Part shown: positions 1 through 5,990 of the stretch, in pieces
Position numbering within the stretch: the stretch's first letter is position 1
Layout of the letters: each line of letters begins with the position of its first letter
Source of the DNA: Fidelibacterota bacterium
GTDB taxonomy: Bacteria > Fidelibacterota > Marinisomatia > Marinisomatales > TCS56
Assembly (NCBI GenBank): GCA_013203015.1
Contig: JABMPO010000028.1
Span: 1-7,286, forward strand
Length of the DNA: 7,286 nucleotides
Reading direction: 5' to 3'
The notes under the pieces: generated by a model
Databases searched by the model: none
What the model was told of the DNA's origin: nothing
Seen by the model: the letters and a program-made list of their open reading frames with translations, nothing else
Position numbers and translations under genes: made by a program

Positions 1-98
1 CTGACCCAAGTCATGGCGCCGCAGATGATGGGGTATCGTACTCCCAAAAAATCGGCTCCCCGCGCAAAATATTTTTCATATAAGTTTTTCTTACTCAT
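1..98 (-). CDS. Nitronate monooxygenase / 2-nitropropane dioxygenase-like flavoprotein, N-terminal fragment
   Basis: This is an open frame on the minus strand that starts with ATG at 98 and runs off the window edge, so only about 32 residues are visible. The peptide begins MSKKNLYEKYFARGADFLG and continues VRYPIICGAMTWV. The pattern 'lG-x-x-YPII-x-G-x-M-x-W-V' is the N-terminal signature of the FMN-dependent nitronate monooxygenase/2-nitropropane dioxygenase TIM-barrel family, which also includes FabK-type enoyl reductases. A good ribosome binding site (AAAGGA on the minus strand, bases 104-109) lies 5 bases before the ATG and supports the start. The gene is transcribed divergently from the MarR-like regulator at 343 and shares its upstream region. 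The substrate cannot be inferred from this fragment; the family assignment is likely but rests on one motif. Confidence 0.7.
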   Translation of the reverse strand, partial: MSKKNLYEKYFARGADFLGVRYPIICGAMTWV

Positions 99-191
99 TG
101 GTATCCTTTCTACCCTCAAAAATACCCTGGAAATTCGGATTATTTATAATGATGATGCAAACTATTACTAACTATTTCTCAATATTAGAAA

Positions 192-207
192 TATGGGAAT
201 TCCTATA
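192..207. repeat. Near-perfect 16-bp palindrome in the divergent intergenic region
   Basis: The element reads TAT-g-GGAA-TTCC-t-ATA. It has a perfect GGAATTCC core flanked by a single mismatched pair and then matching TAT/ATA ends. It lies between the divergent NPD-like and MarR-like genes, about 51 bp (centre to centre) from the larger palindrome at 240-261. Its sequence differs from that palindrome, so the two are not obviously copies of one operator. It could bind a dimeric regulator, but nothing in the sequence says which one. Confidence 0.4.
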
Positions 208-239
208 AATATAAGAGGATAAGACGATCCTTTTATATT

Positions 240-261
240 TTAGTATTTGAACGAATACTAA
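240..261. promoter_or_regulatory. 22-bp inverted repeat, candidate operator for the MarR-like regulator
   Basis: Perfect 8-base arms TTAGTATT (240-247) and AATACTAA (254-261) flank a 6-base spacer TGAACG, in which one further pair (G249/C252) is also complementary. Nine of eleven symmetric pairs therefore match. Length and symmetry suit a winged-helix dimer site of the kind MarR proteins bind. It ends 9 bases upstream of the -35 hexamer of the predicted MarR promoter, inside the divergent region. It could serve autoregulation, control of the minus-strand NPD-like gene, or activation. The regulator that binds here is inferred from proximity only. Confidence 0.5.
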
Positions 262-270
262 TATTAATCC

Positions 271-299
271 TTGAAATCTAGCAACTGCCAAACTATATT
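271..299 (+). promoter_or_regulatory. Sigma70-like promoter for the MarR-hydrogenase operon
   Basis: TTGAAA (271-276) and TATATT (294-299) are separated by exactly 17 bases, and each hexamer matches the sigma70 consensus at five of six positions. Transcription would begin near 306, giving a leader of roughly 37 bases before the TTG start at 343. No convincing second promoter was seen in the 43-base gap before the hydrogenase small-subunit gene, so this is probably the main promoter of the whole operon. Confidence 0.5.
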
Positions 300-332
300 T
301 AAGAGTCTTTATTACTAAGGGGGTTAATCATT

Positions 333-338
333 AAGGAG
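333..338 (+). promoter_or_regulatory. Ribosome binding site fixing the TTG start of the MarR-like gene
   Basis: AAGGAG lies 4 bases before the TTG at 343. The deduced protein contains no internal methionine, so this SD plus TTG is the only well-supported start. The weak initiation codon would keep regulator levels low compared with the hydrogenase genes downstream, which have strong SDs and ATG starts. Confidence 0.6.
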
Positions 339-342
339 CTTA

Positions 343-885
343 TTGATTAAATCAATTCTTAATAAAGTAGCTGATAATATCCTCCTCTTGTCACAAATAA
401 TTCAGGAAAATACTGAACCTGACTTATTAAAGAATATCACCCCCGATCGAATCTCTCGAACCCAACTTTCAATTCTCAAAATCCTCTATATTAGTGGACC
501 CCAGTCGGTCAGGTCGCTGGCCGAAATATTCAATCTCAGTAGTGCCGCTATAAGCCAAAATGTTGATCGATTGGTCAAGCTCAAATTTATTAATCGCCAA
601 CAGCAGCCCGAGGATCGGCGTGCTGTTACCATTTCAATTAAAAAAACAGGTGTCAGTCTGCTCAATAAATATGATGAATTGCGATACCAGTTGCATATTG
701 ATGTATTAGCAGATTACTCGGAAGAAGAACATATTGAGTTTGATAAACTGTTAGAAAAATATATTGGAAATTTAATTCGCCACAGTAAGGTTTTGGATTT
801 GGTTTGTTTGCAGTGTGATGGGGCATTTAATGATAAATGCCAGATTAAGGATCATAACAAACACTGCTATTACTTACCAAGGTAA
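343..885 (+). CDS. MarR-family transcriptional regulator with a four-cysteine C-terminal tail
   Basis: This is a 180-residue DNA-binding regulator. After an N-terminal dimerisation helix (about 1-30), residues 38-100 form a winged helix-turn-helix. The recognition region lies near 55-80 (SLAEIFNLSSAAISQNVDRL), followed by the wing with the typical MarR 'PEDRRAVTISI' segment at 89-99. Helices at about 103-150 complete the dimer interface. The usual MarR fold ends around residue 150; here a tail follows that holds all four cysteines of the protein, C155, C158, C166 and C175 (C-x2-C-x7-C-x8-C), with H171 and H174 among them. Such a tail could bind zinc or an Fe-S cluster, or act as a thiol switch; which of these is inference. 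The hydrogenase small-subunit gene starts 43 bases downstream on the same strand, so it probably controls that operon, and itself through the palindrome at 240-261. Start is TTG with AAGGAG. Confidence 0.85.
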   Translation: MIKSILNKVADNILLLSQIIQENTEPDLLKNITPDRISRTQLSILKILYISGPQSVRSLAEIFNLSSAAISQNVDRLVKLKFINRQQQPEDRRAVTISIKKTGVSLLNKYDELRYQLHIDVLADYSEEEHIEFDKLLEKYIGNLIRHSKVLDLVCLQCDGAFNDKCQIKDHNKHCYYLPR

Positions 886-928
886 ACAAATTTCGGATGT
901 TAGAGAAAATAAAAGGAAGGAAGGCAAT

Positions 929-2017
929 ATGAAAAAGCATGAAACGTTCGCAGATGTCATTAGCGCAAGGGGGATCGAACGACGTGATTTCATCAAATAC
1001 TGCAGTCTAATCGGAACCTATCTTGGTCTTTCCGCAGCGATGGTACCGAAAATTATTTTTGCCATGGAGACCAAACCCAGAATCCCGGTTATCTGGCTCC
1101 ATGGATTAGAATGTACCTGTTGCAGCGAATCATTTATTCGCTCGGCACACCCCATAACTGCTGATATTGTTCTGAATATGATTTCTCTGGATTATGATGA
1201 TACTCTTAGCGCCGCTGCCGGACATCAGCTTGAAGCGGTGCGCAAGCAGATAATGAAAGAATATAAAGGTAAATATATCCTCGCTGTGGAAGGGAATGCA
1301 CCGACCAAAGATAACGGAGTTTATTGTATGATCGCAGGCGATTCCTTCACTAATGTTTTGAAGGAAACCGCAGCAGATGCCATGGCAGTCATCGCCTGGG
1401 GTTCATGTGCTTCATTTGGTTGTGTGCAAAATGCTCGACCAAATCCAACCGGAGCTCAACCGGTACATAAAATTATTAAGAACAAACCGATTGTGAATGT
1501 ACCAGGTTGTCCCCCCATCGCCGAAGTAATGACCGGTGTTATTGCCCACTTGCTGACATTTGGCAAATTACCTGAACTAGATCGTTTAAAACGACCTAAG
1601 GCATTTTATGGTACTCGGATTCACGATCAATGTACACGAAGATCCTTTTTCGATGCCGGTATGTTTGTCGAAAGTTTTGCGGACGATGGCGCGCAAAAAG
1701 GCTGGTGTCTGTATAAAATGGGTTGCAAGGGACCGACAACTTTCAATTCTTGTGCCGGAATTGGCTGGAACGAAGGTGTCAGTTATCCAATTAAATCAGG
1801 TCATCCGTGTATTGGATGCTCGGAACCCAATTTCTGGGATAATGGTCCCTTTTACACCCGTCTGGCCGAAATACCATTCGTTGGTACGAACAGCAATGCC
1901 GATAAAATCGGAATGGTTGCAGTAGGAGCTGCTGCCGCCGGAATGGCCGCCCATGCCGTCGGGACTGTTATTAAAAACAAACGCTCACAAGCTGAAACAA
2001 CCGAGAAGGAGGATTAA
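929..2017 (+). CDS. hyaA: [NiFe] hydrogenase small subunit, O2-tolerant (Hyd-1/MBH, group 1d-like) type, Tat-exported
   Basis: This 362-residue electron-transfer subunit carries three Fe-S clusters from the NiFe site to cytochrome b. A twin-arginine signal (RRDFIK, 18-23) with a hydrophobic stretch ends at about A45. Taking M46 as mature residue 1 reproduces the E. coli Hyd-1 numbering as I recall it. The proximal cluster has six cysteines, C62, C64, C65, C160, C165 and C194 (mature 17, 19, 20, 115, 120, 149), including the two extra ones (19 and 120) diagnostic of the [4Fe-3S] cluster; E121 matches E76. Distal ligands are H232, C235, C260 and C266. Medial [3Fe-4S] ligands are C275, C294 and C297, with P287 where a fourth Cys would be. 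A C-terminal anchor helix spans 327-348. The ATG at 929 is preceded by AGGAAGGAAGG. The open frame extends upstream to an ATG at 815 inside the regulator gene, but that start lacks support and would bury the Tat signal. Confidence 0.96.
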   Translation: MKKHETFADVISARGIERRDFIKYCSLIGTYLGLSAAMVPKIIFAMETKPRIPVIWLHGLECTCCSESFIRSAHPITADIVLNMISLDYDDTLSAAAGHQLEAVRKQIMKEYKGKYILAVEGNAPTKDNGVYCMIAGDSFTNVLKETAADAMAVIAWGSCASFGCVQNARPNPTGAQPVHKIIKNKPIVNVPGCPPIAEVMTGVIAHLLTFGKLPELDRLKRPKAFYGTRIHDQCTRRSFFDAGMFVESFADDGAQKGWCLYKMGCKGPTTFNSCAGIGWNEGVSYPIKSGHPCIGCSEPNFWDNGPFYTRLAEIPFVGTNSNADKIGMVAVGAAAAGMAAHAVGTVIKNKRSQAETTEKED

Positions 2018-2020
2018 GTC

Positions 2021-3739
2021 ATGGCTAGAAAAATTGTCGTCGACCCCATATCCCGAATTGAAGGCCATCTCCGGATAGAAGCTGTTTTAGGAGATGATAA
2101 CGTCATTAATGAAGCTTACAGTAGTGGAACCATGTGGCGTGGTTTGGAGATTATTTTAAAAGGGCGCGATCCCCGAGATGCCTGGGCTTTTACCCAACGC
2201 ATCTGCGGTGTTTGTACAACCGTCCATGCTTTAGCCTCAGTGCGTTGTGTTGAAGATGCAATTGGTGCGACAATACCACCAAATGCTCGCATCATCAGGA
2301 ATTTGATGAACGCCACCCAGCACACTCAGGATCATCTGGTGCACTTTTACCATTTGCATGCCCTGGACTGGGTTGATGTGGTTAGCGCCCTCAGTGCCGA
2401 CCCTAAACAAACTTCAGTCATTGCTCAGAGTATATCACCCTGGCCAAAATCCTCACCGGGTTATTTCAGTGATTTGCAAAAACGTCTCACGGCTTTCGTA
2501 GAAAGCGGTCAGTTAGGGATTTTTTCTAACGCCTATTGGGGCCACAGTGGTTATTTGCTGCCACCGGAAGTAAACCTGCTGGCAGTTGCCCATTACTTGG
2601 AAGCACTGGATTTCCAAAAGGAAATCATAAAAATCCATACTGTATTCGGTGGGAAGAATCCACACCCAAATTATACAATTGGTGGCGTCGCGACAGCTAT
2701 CGATCCGGATGGTTCTAATGTCATCAATATTGAACAGTTGAATATGATTAAAAAGATCATTGATGATACAAACACTTTCATCGATCAGGTTTATATCCCT
2801 GATTTAATCGCGATTGCCGGGTACTATAAAGGCTGGTTACACGGCGGTGGACTTGGTAATTTTCTGTCCTACGGTGATTTCCCCGAGACAGATATTAATG
2901 ATCCGTCCTCTTACCTTTGGCCCCGTGGTGCAATCCTGAACAAGGATTTGAGCACCGTTTATGATGATATTGATCCAAAGGACCCCAAGCATATAACCGA
3001 AGAGATTGCTCATTCCTGGTATGAATATGACCGTGGCATGAAAAAGCTGCATCCTTTTAATGGTCAAACCAAACCGAAATATACCGGTCCGGAACTACCT
3101 TATAAATATCTCGATACTGATAAAAAATACAGTTGGTTGAAAACCCCCCGTTGGAAAGACAATCCCATGGAGGTAGGACCACTGGCACGGGTCTTGATTG
3201 CTTATGCCAAAGGTAATGATGAAATTGTGGGATTAGTGGATTATGTACTGGACCAGTTGAAAGCACCCAAAGCAGCCCTGTTCTCAACCTTGGGACGAAC
3301 TGCTGCACGTGGCATCGAATGTAAGCAGACAGCCGGTTTAATGCGCCACTATTATGATCAGTTGATTGCCAATATAAAAGCTGGCGATACCCGTGTTTTC
3401 GATGATGCTCTGTGGGATCCTGAGCGTTGGCCGGATGACTGCAAAGGATTCGGATCTACCGAAGCTCCGCGTGGTGCATTAGGACACTGGATTCACATTA
3501 AAGACCGAAAAATTGCCGATTATCAAATCGTTGTTCCGTCCACTTGGAATGCCTCACCACGCGATGCTAAAGGTCGTTCCGGGGCCTATGAAGCAGCGCT
3601 GAAAGGAACACCTATGGTCGATCCGGAACAACCTTTGGAAATTTTGCGAACTATCCATTCCTTTGATCCGTGTTTAGCCTGCGCATCACACATAATGGAT
3701 ATGAATGGTAACGAAATAACAACGGTAAAAATCGTATAA
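2021..3739 (+). CDS. hyaB: [NiFe] hydrogenase large (catalytic) subunit, group 1d-like
   Basis: This 572-residue subunit holds the NiFe(CN)2CO site that splits H2. The N-terminal L1 motif is R60-I-C62-G-V-C65-x3-H69 and the C-terminal L2 motif is D549-P-C551-L-A-C554-A-S-H557, so the four nickel-binding cysteines are C62, C65, C551 and C554. RIEGH (E14) supplies the proton-gate glutamate, and TEAPRG places the conserved active-site arginine at R484. The last 15 residues after H557 (IMDMNGNEITTVKIV) form the propeptide removed by a HyaD-type protease; E. coli HyaB has a 15-residue tail in the same place. Long stretches, such as GGKNPHPN, WPKSSPGYF and VVPSTWNASPRD (in E. coli VVPTTWNASPRD), closely match E. 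coli HyaB. The gene starts 3 bases after the small-subunit stop with AAGGAGG 8 bases ahead. It has no signal peptide and is exported with the Tat-bearing small subunit. Confidence 0.97.
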   Translation: MARKIVVDPISRIEGHLRIEAVLGDDNVINEAYSSGTMWRGLEIILKGRDPRDAWAFTQRICGVCTTVHALASVRCVEDAIGATIPPNARIIRNLMNATQHTQDHLVHFYHLHALDWVDVVSALSADPKQTSVIAQSISPWPKSSPGYFSDLQKRLTAFVESGQLGIFSNAYWGHSGYLLPPEVNLLAVAHYLEALDFQKEIIKIHTVFGGKNPHPNYTIGGVATAIDPDGSNVINIEQLNMIKKIIDDTNTFIDQVYIPDLIAIAGYYKGWLHGGGLGNFLSYGDFPETDINDPSSYLWPRGAILNKDLSTVYDDIDPKDPKHITEEIAHSWYEYDRGMKKLHPFNGQTKPKYTGPELPYKYLDTDKKYSWLKTPRWKDNPMEVGPLARVLIAYAKGNDEIVGLVDYVLDQLKAPKAALFSTLGRTAARGIECKQTAGLMRHYYDQLIANIKAGDTRVFDDALWDPERWPDDCKGFGSTEAPRGALGHWIHIKDRKIADYQIVVPSTWNASPRDAKGRSGAYEAALKGTPMVDPEQPLEILRTIHSFDPCLACASHIMDMNGNEITTVKIV

Positions 3740-3749
3740 GGAGGCTTCA

Positions 3750-4442
3750 ATGGCAAGATTATACGAAGAACAATATGTCTGGCGTCTGCCGGTACGGATT
3801 TATCATTGGATAAATGCCATTTGCATAACCATTCTGTTCCCAACTGGACTGTATATTGCCTCTCCCATATTCAGCCCCTCCATCGGAGAGGCGGTCTGGT
3901 ATCATCAAATGGCCTGGATTCGTTACATTCATTTCGGCACCGCCTTCGTGTTTCTGGCAAATTTTTTGTTTAGATTGTACTGGGCGCTGTTCGGAAATGA
4001 TCGCTATGCCCGATTCGCCGGTTTCCAACCCTGGAAGCCAATCTGGTGGGGACAGCCATTTAAAGATCAACTGGCCAGTTATCTGTTCATTAGGAAGGAT
4101 GAACCAAATTATTGCGGGCATAATCCGGTTGCCGCATTGACACATTTTCTATTTGTGTTCTGCGGATCGATATTCATGCTTATGACCGGGCTGGCAATGT
4201 ATGGTGAAACCAATACAGGTGGCTTCATTGACACGCTGTTTGGCTGGGTAATGCTGGTTTTCGGCAGTACTCATGCGATGCATACCATGCATCATCTGGT
4301 AGCCTGGTTATTTCCGGTTTACTTGATCTTGCACATCTATGCCGTTGTCCGGCATGATATTGTTGATCGCTCAAGTACAACTTCTTCCATTATCACCGGG
4401 TACAAACACCGGGTGGAAGAATGCCCGGAATATGCCGACTAA
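3750..4442 (+). CDS. hyaC: Hydrogenase-linked di-heme cytochrome b subunit (HyaC/HoxZ/HupC family)
   Basis: This 230-residue integral membrane protein accepts electrons from the hydrogenase small subunit and reduces the quinone pool. Four hydrophobic segments are visible at about 19-37, 58-80, 129-150 and 183-202. Histidines near the membrane segments that could ligate two b hemes include H19 (RIYHW), H61 (YIHFGTAF), H132, H181/H182 and H195/H202; exact assignment needs alignment. The segments VRIYHWINA, RYIHFGTAFVFLANFLFRLYW and GHNPVAAL are hallmarks of the hydrogenase b-type cytochrome family. The length is normal for the family. The SD AAGGAGG (3738-3744) overlaps the large-subunit stop and sits 5 bases before the ATG, implying translational coupling. 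Its 3' end overlaps the maturation protease gene by 11 bases if that gene starts at 4432. Confidence 0.95.
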   Translation: MARLYEEQYVWRLPVRIYHWINAICITILFPTGLYIASPIFSPSIGEAVWYHQMAWIRYIHFGTAFVFLANFLFRLYWALFGNDRYARFAGFQPWKPIWWGQPFKDQLASYLFIRKDEPNYCGHNPVAALTHFLFVFCGSIFMLMTGLAMYGETNTGGFIDTLFGWVMLVFGSTHAMHTMHHLVAWLFPVYLILHIYAVVRHDIVDRSSTTSSIITGYKHRVEECPEYAD

Positions 4443-4956
4443 GTCCGGTAATTCTAAAGAAGCACGCCACAACCTAACAATTAAGACAGGGGAGAAAATT
4501 ATTGTACTGGGACTTGGCAATACCATGTTCAGCGATGAAGGTTTTGGAGTTGAAGTTGTCCGTGAGATCGGTAATAAACATGATTTCCCGCCTAATGTGG
4601 AAATAATAGACGGTGGAACCCAGGGGATATATCTTTTACCGTATTTTGAGTCGGCTGATCGATTATTGATATTTGACGCCTTAATTCCTATTGAATATGA
4701 ATTGAAGATTTATGAATATTTTGATGATGAACTGCCGGCATTCATTCATCGGAAGCTGTCATCACATCAAATCGGTTTGAGCGAATTATTATCCGTGGCT
4801 AAACTGCACGGCAAATTACCAGAAAGAATCGTGTTAATCGGTGTTCCCCCTCAGGAATTGGGAATGAATGTAGGTTTGAGCTCGAAAATCAAACAGTTGC
4901 TACCCCTGGCAGCGAAGAATGGAATTAAAGTCATTAATAAGTGGCTGAATGAGTGA
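4432..4956 (+). CDS. hyaD: Hydrogenase large-subunit maturation endopeptidase (HyaD/HupD/HoxM family)
   Basis: This 174-residue cytoplasmic protease removes the C-terminal propeptide of the large subunit after nickel insertion. The family signature is clear: GLGNTMFSDEGFGV, then DGGTQGIYLL. The three nickel-sensing residues of this family (E16, D62 and H93 in HybD) correspond to E36 (SDEGFG), D82 (IFDALIP) and H112 (SSHQIG), with almost identical spacing. The ATG at 4432 overlaps the cytochrome gene by 11 bases and gives about 20 extra N-terminal residues compared with typical family members; its SD is weak. A strong SD-like AGGGGAG at 4488-4494 is followed only by ATT codons in frame, so the true start is uncertain. 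The next gene starts 3 bases after the stop. The function is confirmed by its position and by the matching propeptide on the large subunit. Confidence 0.93.
   Translation: MPTKSGNSKEARHNLTIKTGEKIIVLGLGNTMFSDEGFGVEVVREIGNKHDFPPNVEIIDGGTQGIYLLPYFESADRLLIFDALIPIEYELKIYEYFDDELPAFIHRKLSSHQIGLSELLSVAKLHGKLPERIVLIGVPPQELGMNVGLSSKIKQLLPLAAKNGIKVINKWLNE
4488..4494 (+). promoter_or_regulatory. SD-like AGGGGAG inside the 5' part of the protease gene
   Basis: This purine-rich motif resembles a strong ribosome binding site, but it lies inside the frame opened by the ATG at 4432. The only in-frame codons at suitable distance are ATT at 4498 and 4501 (spacing 3 and 6). Initiation there would give a protein beginning at the first beta strand (IVLGLGN), as in short family members. 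ATT initiation is rare, so the motif may equally be coincidental. Confidence 0.25.
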
Positions 4957-4959
4957 TTC

Positions 4960-5517
4960 ATGAGCACCTTGGGAATCATTGTATTAGTAATCGTGTCTGT
5001 ATTGGTTGGCTTTTTTATCAATTCAATTATTTATCATGCCAGAAATGGTGTAAAAATTGGCAAGCCTGCTCCGGGATTCTTCGTCGAAACCCTAACTGGC
5101 GAAAAAGTCGGACATGCCGACTGGGATCGCCCCCCACACCCGGTCTTGCTGGTGTTTGTATCACCCAAGTGCAACACTTGTCGCCGACTGATGCAGTTAT
5201 TGGATGAGTTGCAAAAAAAATATGACAAAGCCAAAATGGATATTATAATCGTTGGTATCAATGGTAACAAAAAGGACTTTATCGAATGGGTAGCAGCATT
5301 AGACTTAAAATTGCAGGTGACCATTGATCCTGAGGATACAATTCGTCATAAATTTGCTGTCTATTCACTTCCTGCAATGTATTATATTTCATCCGGAGGA
5401 TTAGTACGAAATATCCATAGGGGGTATAAATCAAACGATGATAAGATTATTGAAAAAATGTTTACCGATCGGTTGAAACGTTTAAATAGTATAAGACGAG
5501 CTTCTCGACCAATCTAG
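4960..5517 (+). CDS. Membrane-anchored thioredoxin-fold protein (TlpA/ResA/MauD-like) with CNTC active site
   Basis: This 185-residue protein has one N-terminal transmembrane helix (about 4-24) followed by a thioredoxin/AhpC-TSA-type domain. The domain opens with the usual 'GKPAPGFFVETLTGEKV' segment (34-50). The strand PVLLVFVSPK leads into the redox motif C71-N-T-C74, and a cis-proline loop sits at SLP138. These are its only two cysteines. The SPxCxxCxxL environment resembles MauD and TlpA/ResA proteins. No charged residue precedes the membrane helix and basic residues R28, K32 and K35 follow it, so which side of the membrane the domain faces is not certain. The gene begins 3 bases after the protease stop with a weak SD and is probably the last of the hydrogenase operon. 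It occupies a place where some operons carry the CXXC-less chaperone HyaE/HoxO. Only 32 bases, with no hairpin terminator that I can see, separate it from the convergent VKOR-like gene. Confidence 0.85.
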   Translation: MSTLGIIVLVIVSVLVGFFINSIIYHARNGVKIGKPAPGFFVETLTGEKVGHADWDRPPHPVLLVFVSPKCNTCRRLMQLLDELQKKYDKAKMDIIIVGINGNKKDFIEWVAALDLKLQVTIDPEDTIRHKFAVYSLPAMYYISSGGLVRNIHRGYKSNDDKIIEKMFTDRLKRLNSIRRASRPI

Positions 5518-5549
5518 TATCCGCGATTTAATTAGTCTCACCTATTTAG

Positions 5550-5990
5550 TTATTTATCAATCAGCAAAGGGAAAACACGATATAGCTGAATTATAAATAT
5601 CAGCATATTCAATGCATGTGCTCCCAGGCAGGGCCGGCAAATTACCCGTAAAAGATATAGGCCCCACGCTAAATATATGCTGTGTGCAAAAGCCAAAAGC
5701 ACTATAATAAATAGTATTCCGATCGATGGAATATTAAGAAACCAATTACCAGTAAGAAGAATCAATAATATCGAATAATACCAGAGACCCCAGAAAGCAT
5801 TCGAACGACCCAAAGTCTGACCAAATTCAGAATCAACAATCTCATCACAGCGGCAATCTGTCATTCGCAAGATCTTTGGCATCCACCATACTTCTTCCGT
5901 TAAACGTTGCCGGTGAACCAGATAAAAATATAATGAAATAAAATAACCAAAAACTGACAGCATTATCAGTGGGAAGAAAGTAATCATCAT
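5550..5990 (-). CDS. Short VKOR-family (vitamin K epoxide reductase-like) membrane thiol oxidoreductase
   Basis: This 146-residue protein has hydrophobic segments at about 3-25, 66-82, 88-112 and 119-140, matching the four-helix VKOR core. VKOR proteins make disulfides by oxidising thioredoxin-fold partners and passing electrons to quinone. Signature features are a loop with C46-R-C48-D followed by EIVDSEFGQTLG, then SNAFWGLWYY, then SIYLAWGLYLL leading into the redox pair C118-R-P-C121. The segments SNxxxG and SxYLAW also occur in human VKORC1. The loop cysteines are only two apart, closer than in human VKOR (C43/C51). No fused thioredoxin domain is present, so it needs a separate partner; the convergent thioredoxin-fold gene at 4960-5517 is the obvious candidate. 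The start is ATG at 5990 (or the adjacent ATG at 5987). A TGA in frame directly upstream excludes a longer protein, and no clear SD is visible. Confidence 0.8.
   Translation of the reverse strand: MMITFFPLIMLSVFGYFISLYFYLVHRQRLTEEVWWMPKILRMTDCRCDEIVDSEFGQTLGRSNAFWGLWYYSILLILLTGNWFLNIPSIGILFIIVLLAFAHSIYLAWGLYLLRVICRPCLGAHALNMLIFIIQLYRVFPLLIDK

Noticed and set aside
815..928. Upstream extension of the hydrogenase small-subunit frame to an ATG at 815
   Set aside because: It overlaps the end of the MarR-like gene, has no ribosome binding site, and would place 38 unrelated residues before the Tat signal. The ATG at 929 has a strong SD.
1608..1925. Plus-strand alternative frames within hyaA (1608-1925), hyaB (2536-2718), hyaC (3856-4140) and the thioredoxin gene (4953-5207)
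   Set aside because: They are out-of-frame shadows of genes whose own products have clear family motifs; their translations resemble nothing I recognise.
2116..2325. Minus-strand open frame inside the large-subunit gene (also those at 2837-3067, 3057-3308, 3586-3843 and 3759-4145)
   Set aside because: These lie opposite strongly conserved hydrogenase and cytochrome coding sequence, and their translations show no domain or motif.
5495..5549. Bidirectional terminator between the convergent thioredoxin and VKOR-like genes
   Set aside because: Only a 4-base-arm CGAG-CTT-CTCG hairpin inside the end of the coding sequence was found, without a following T tract.
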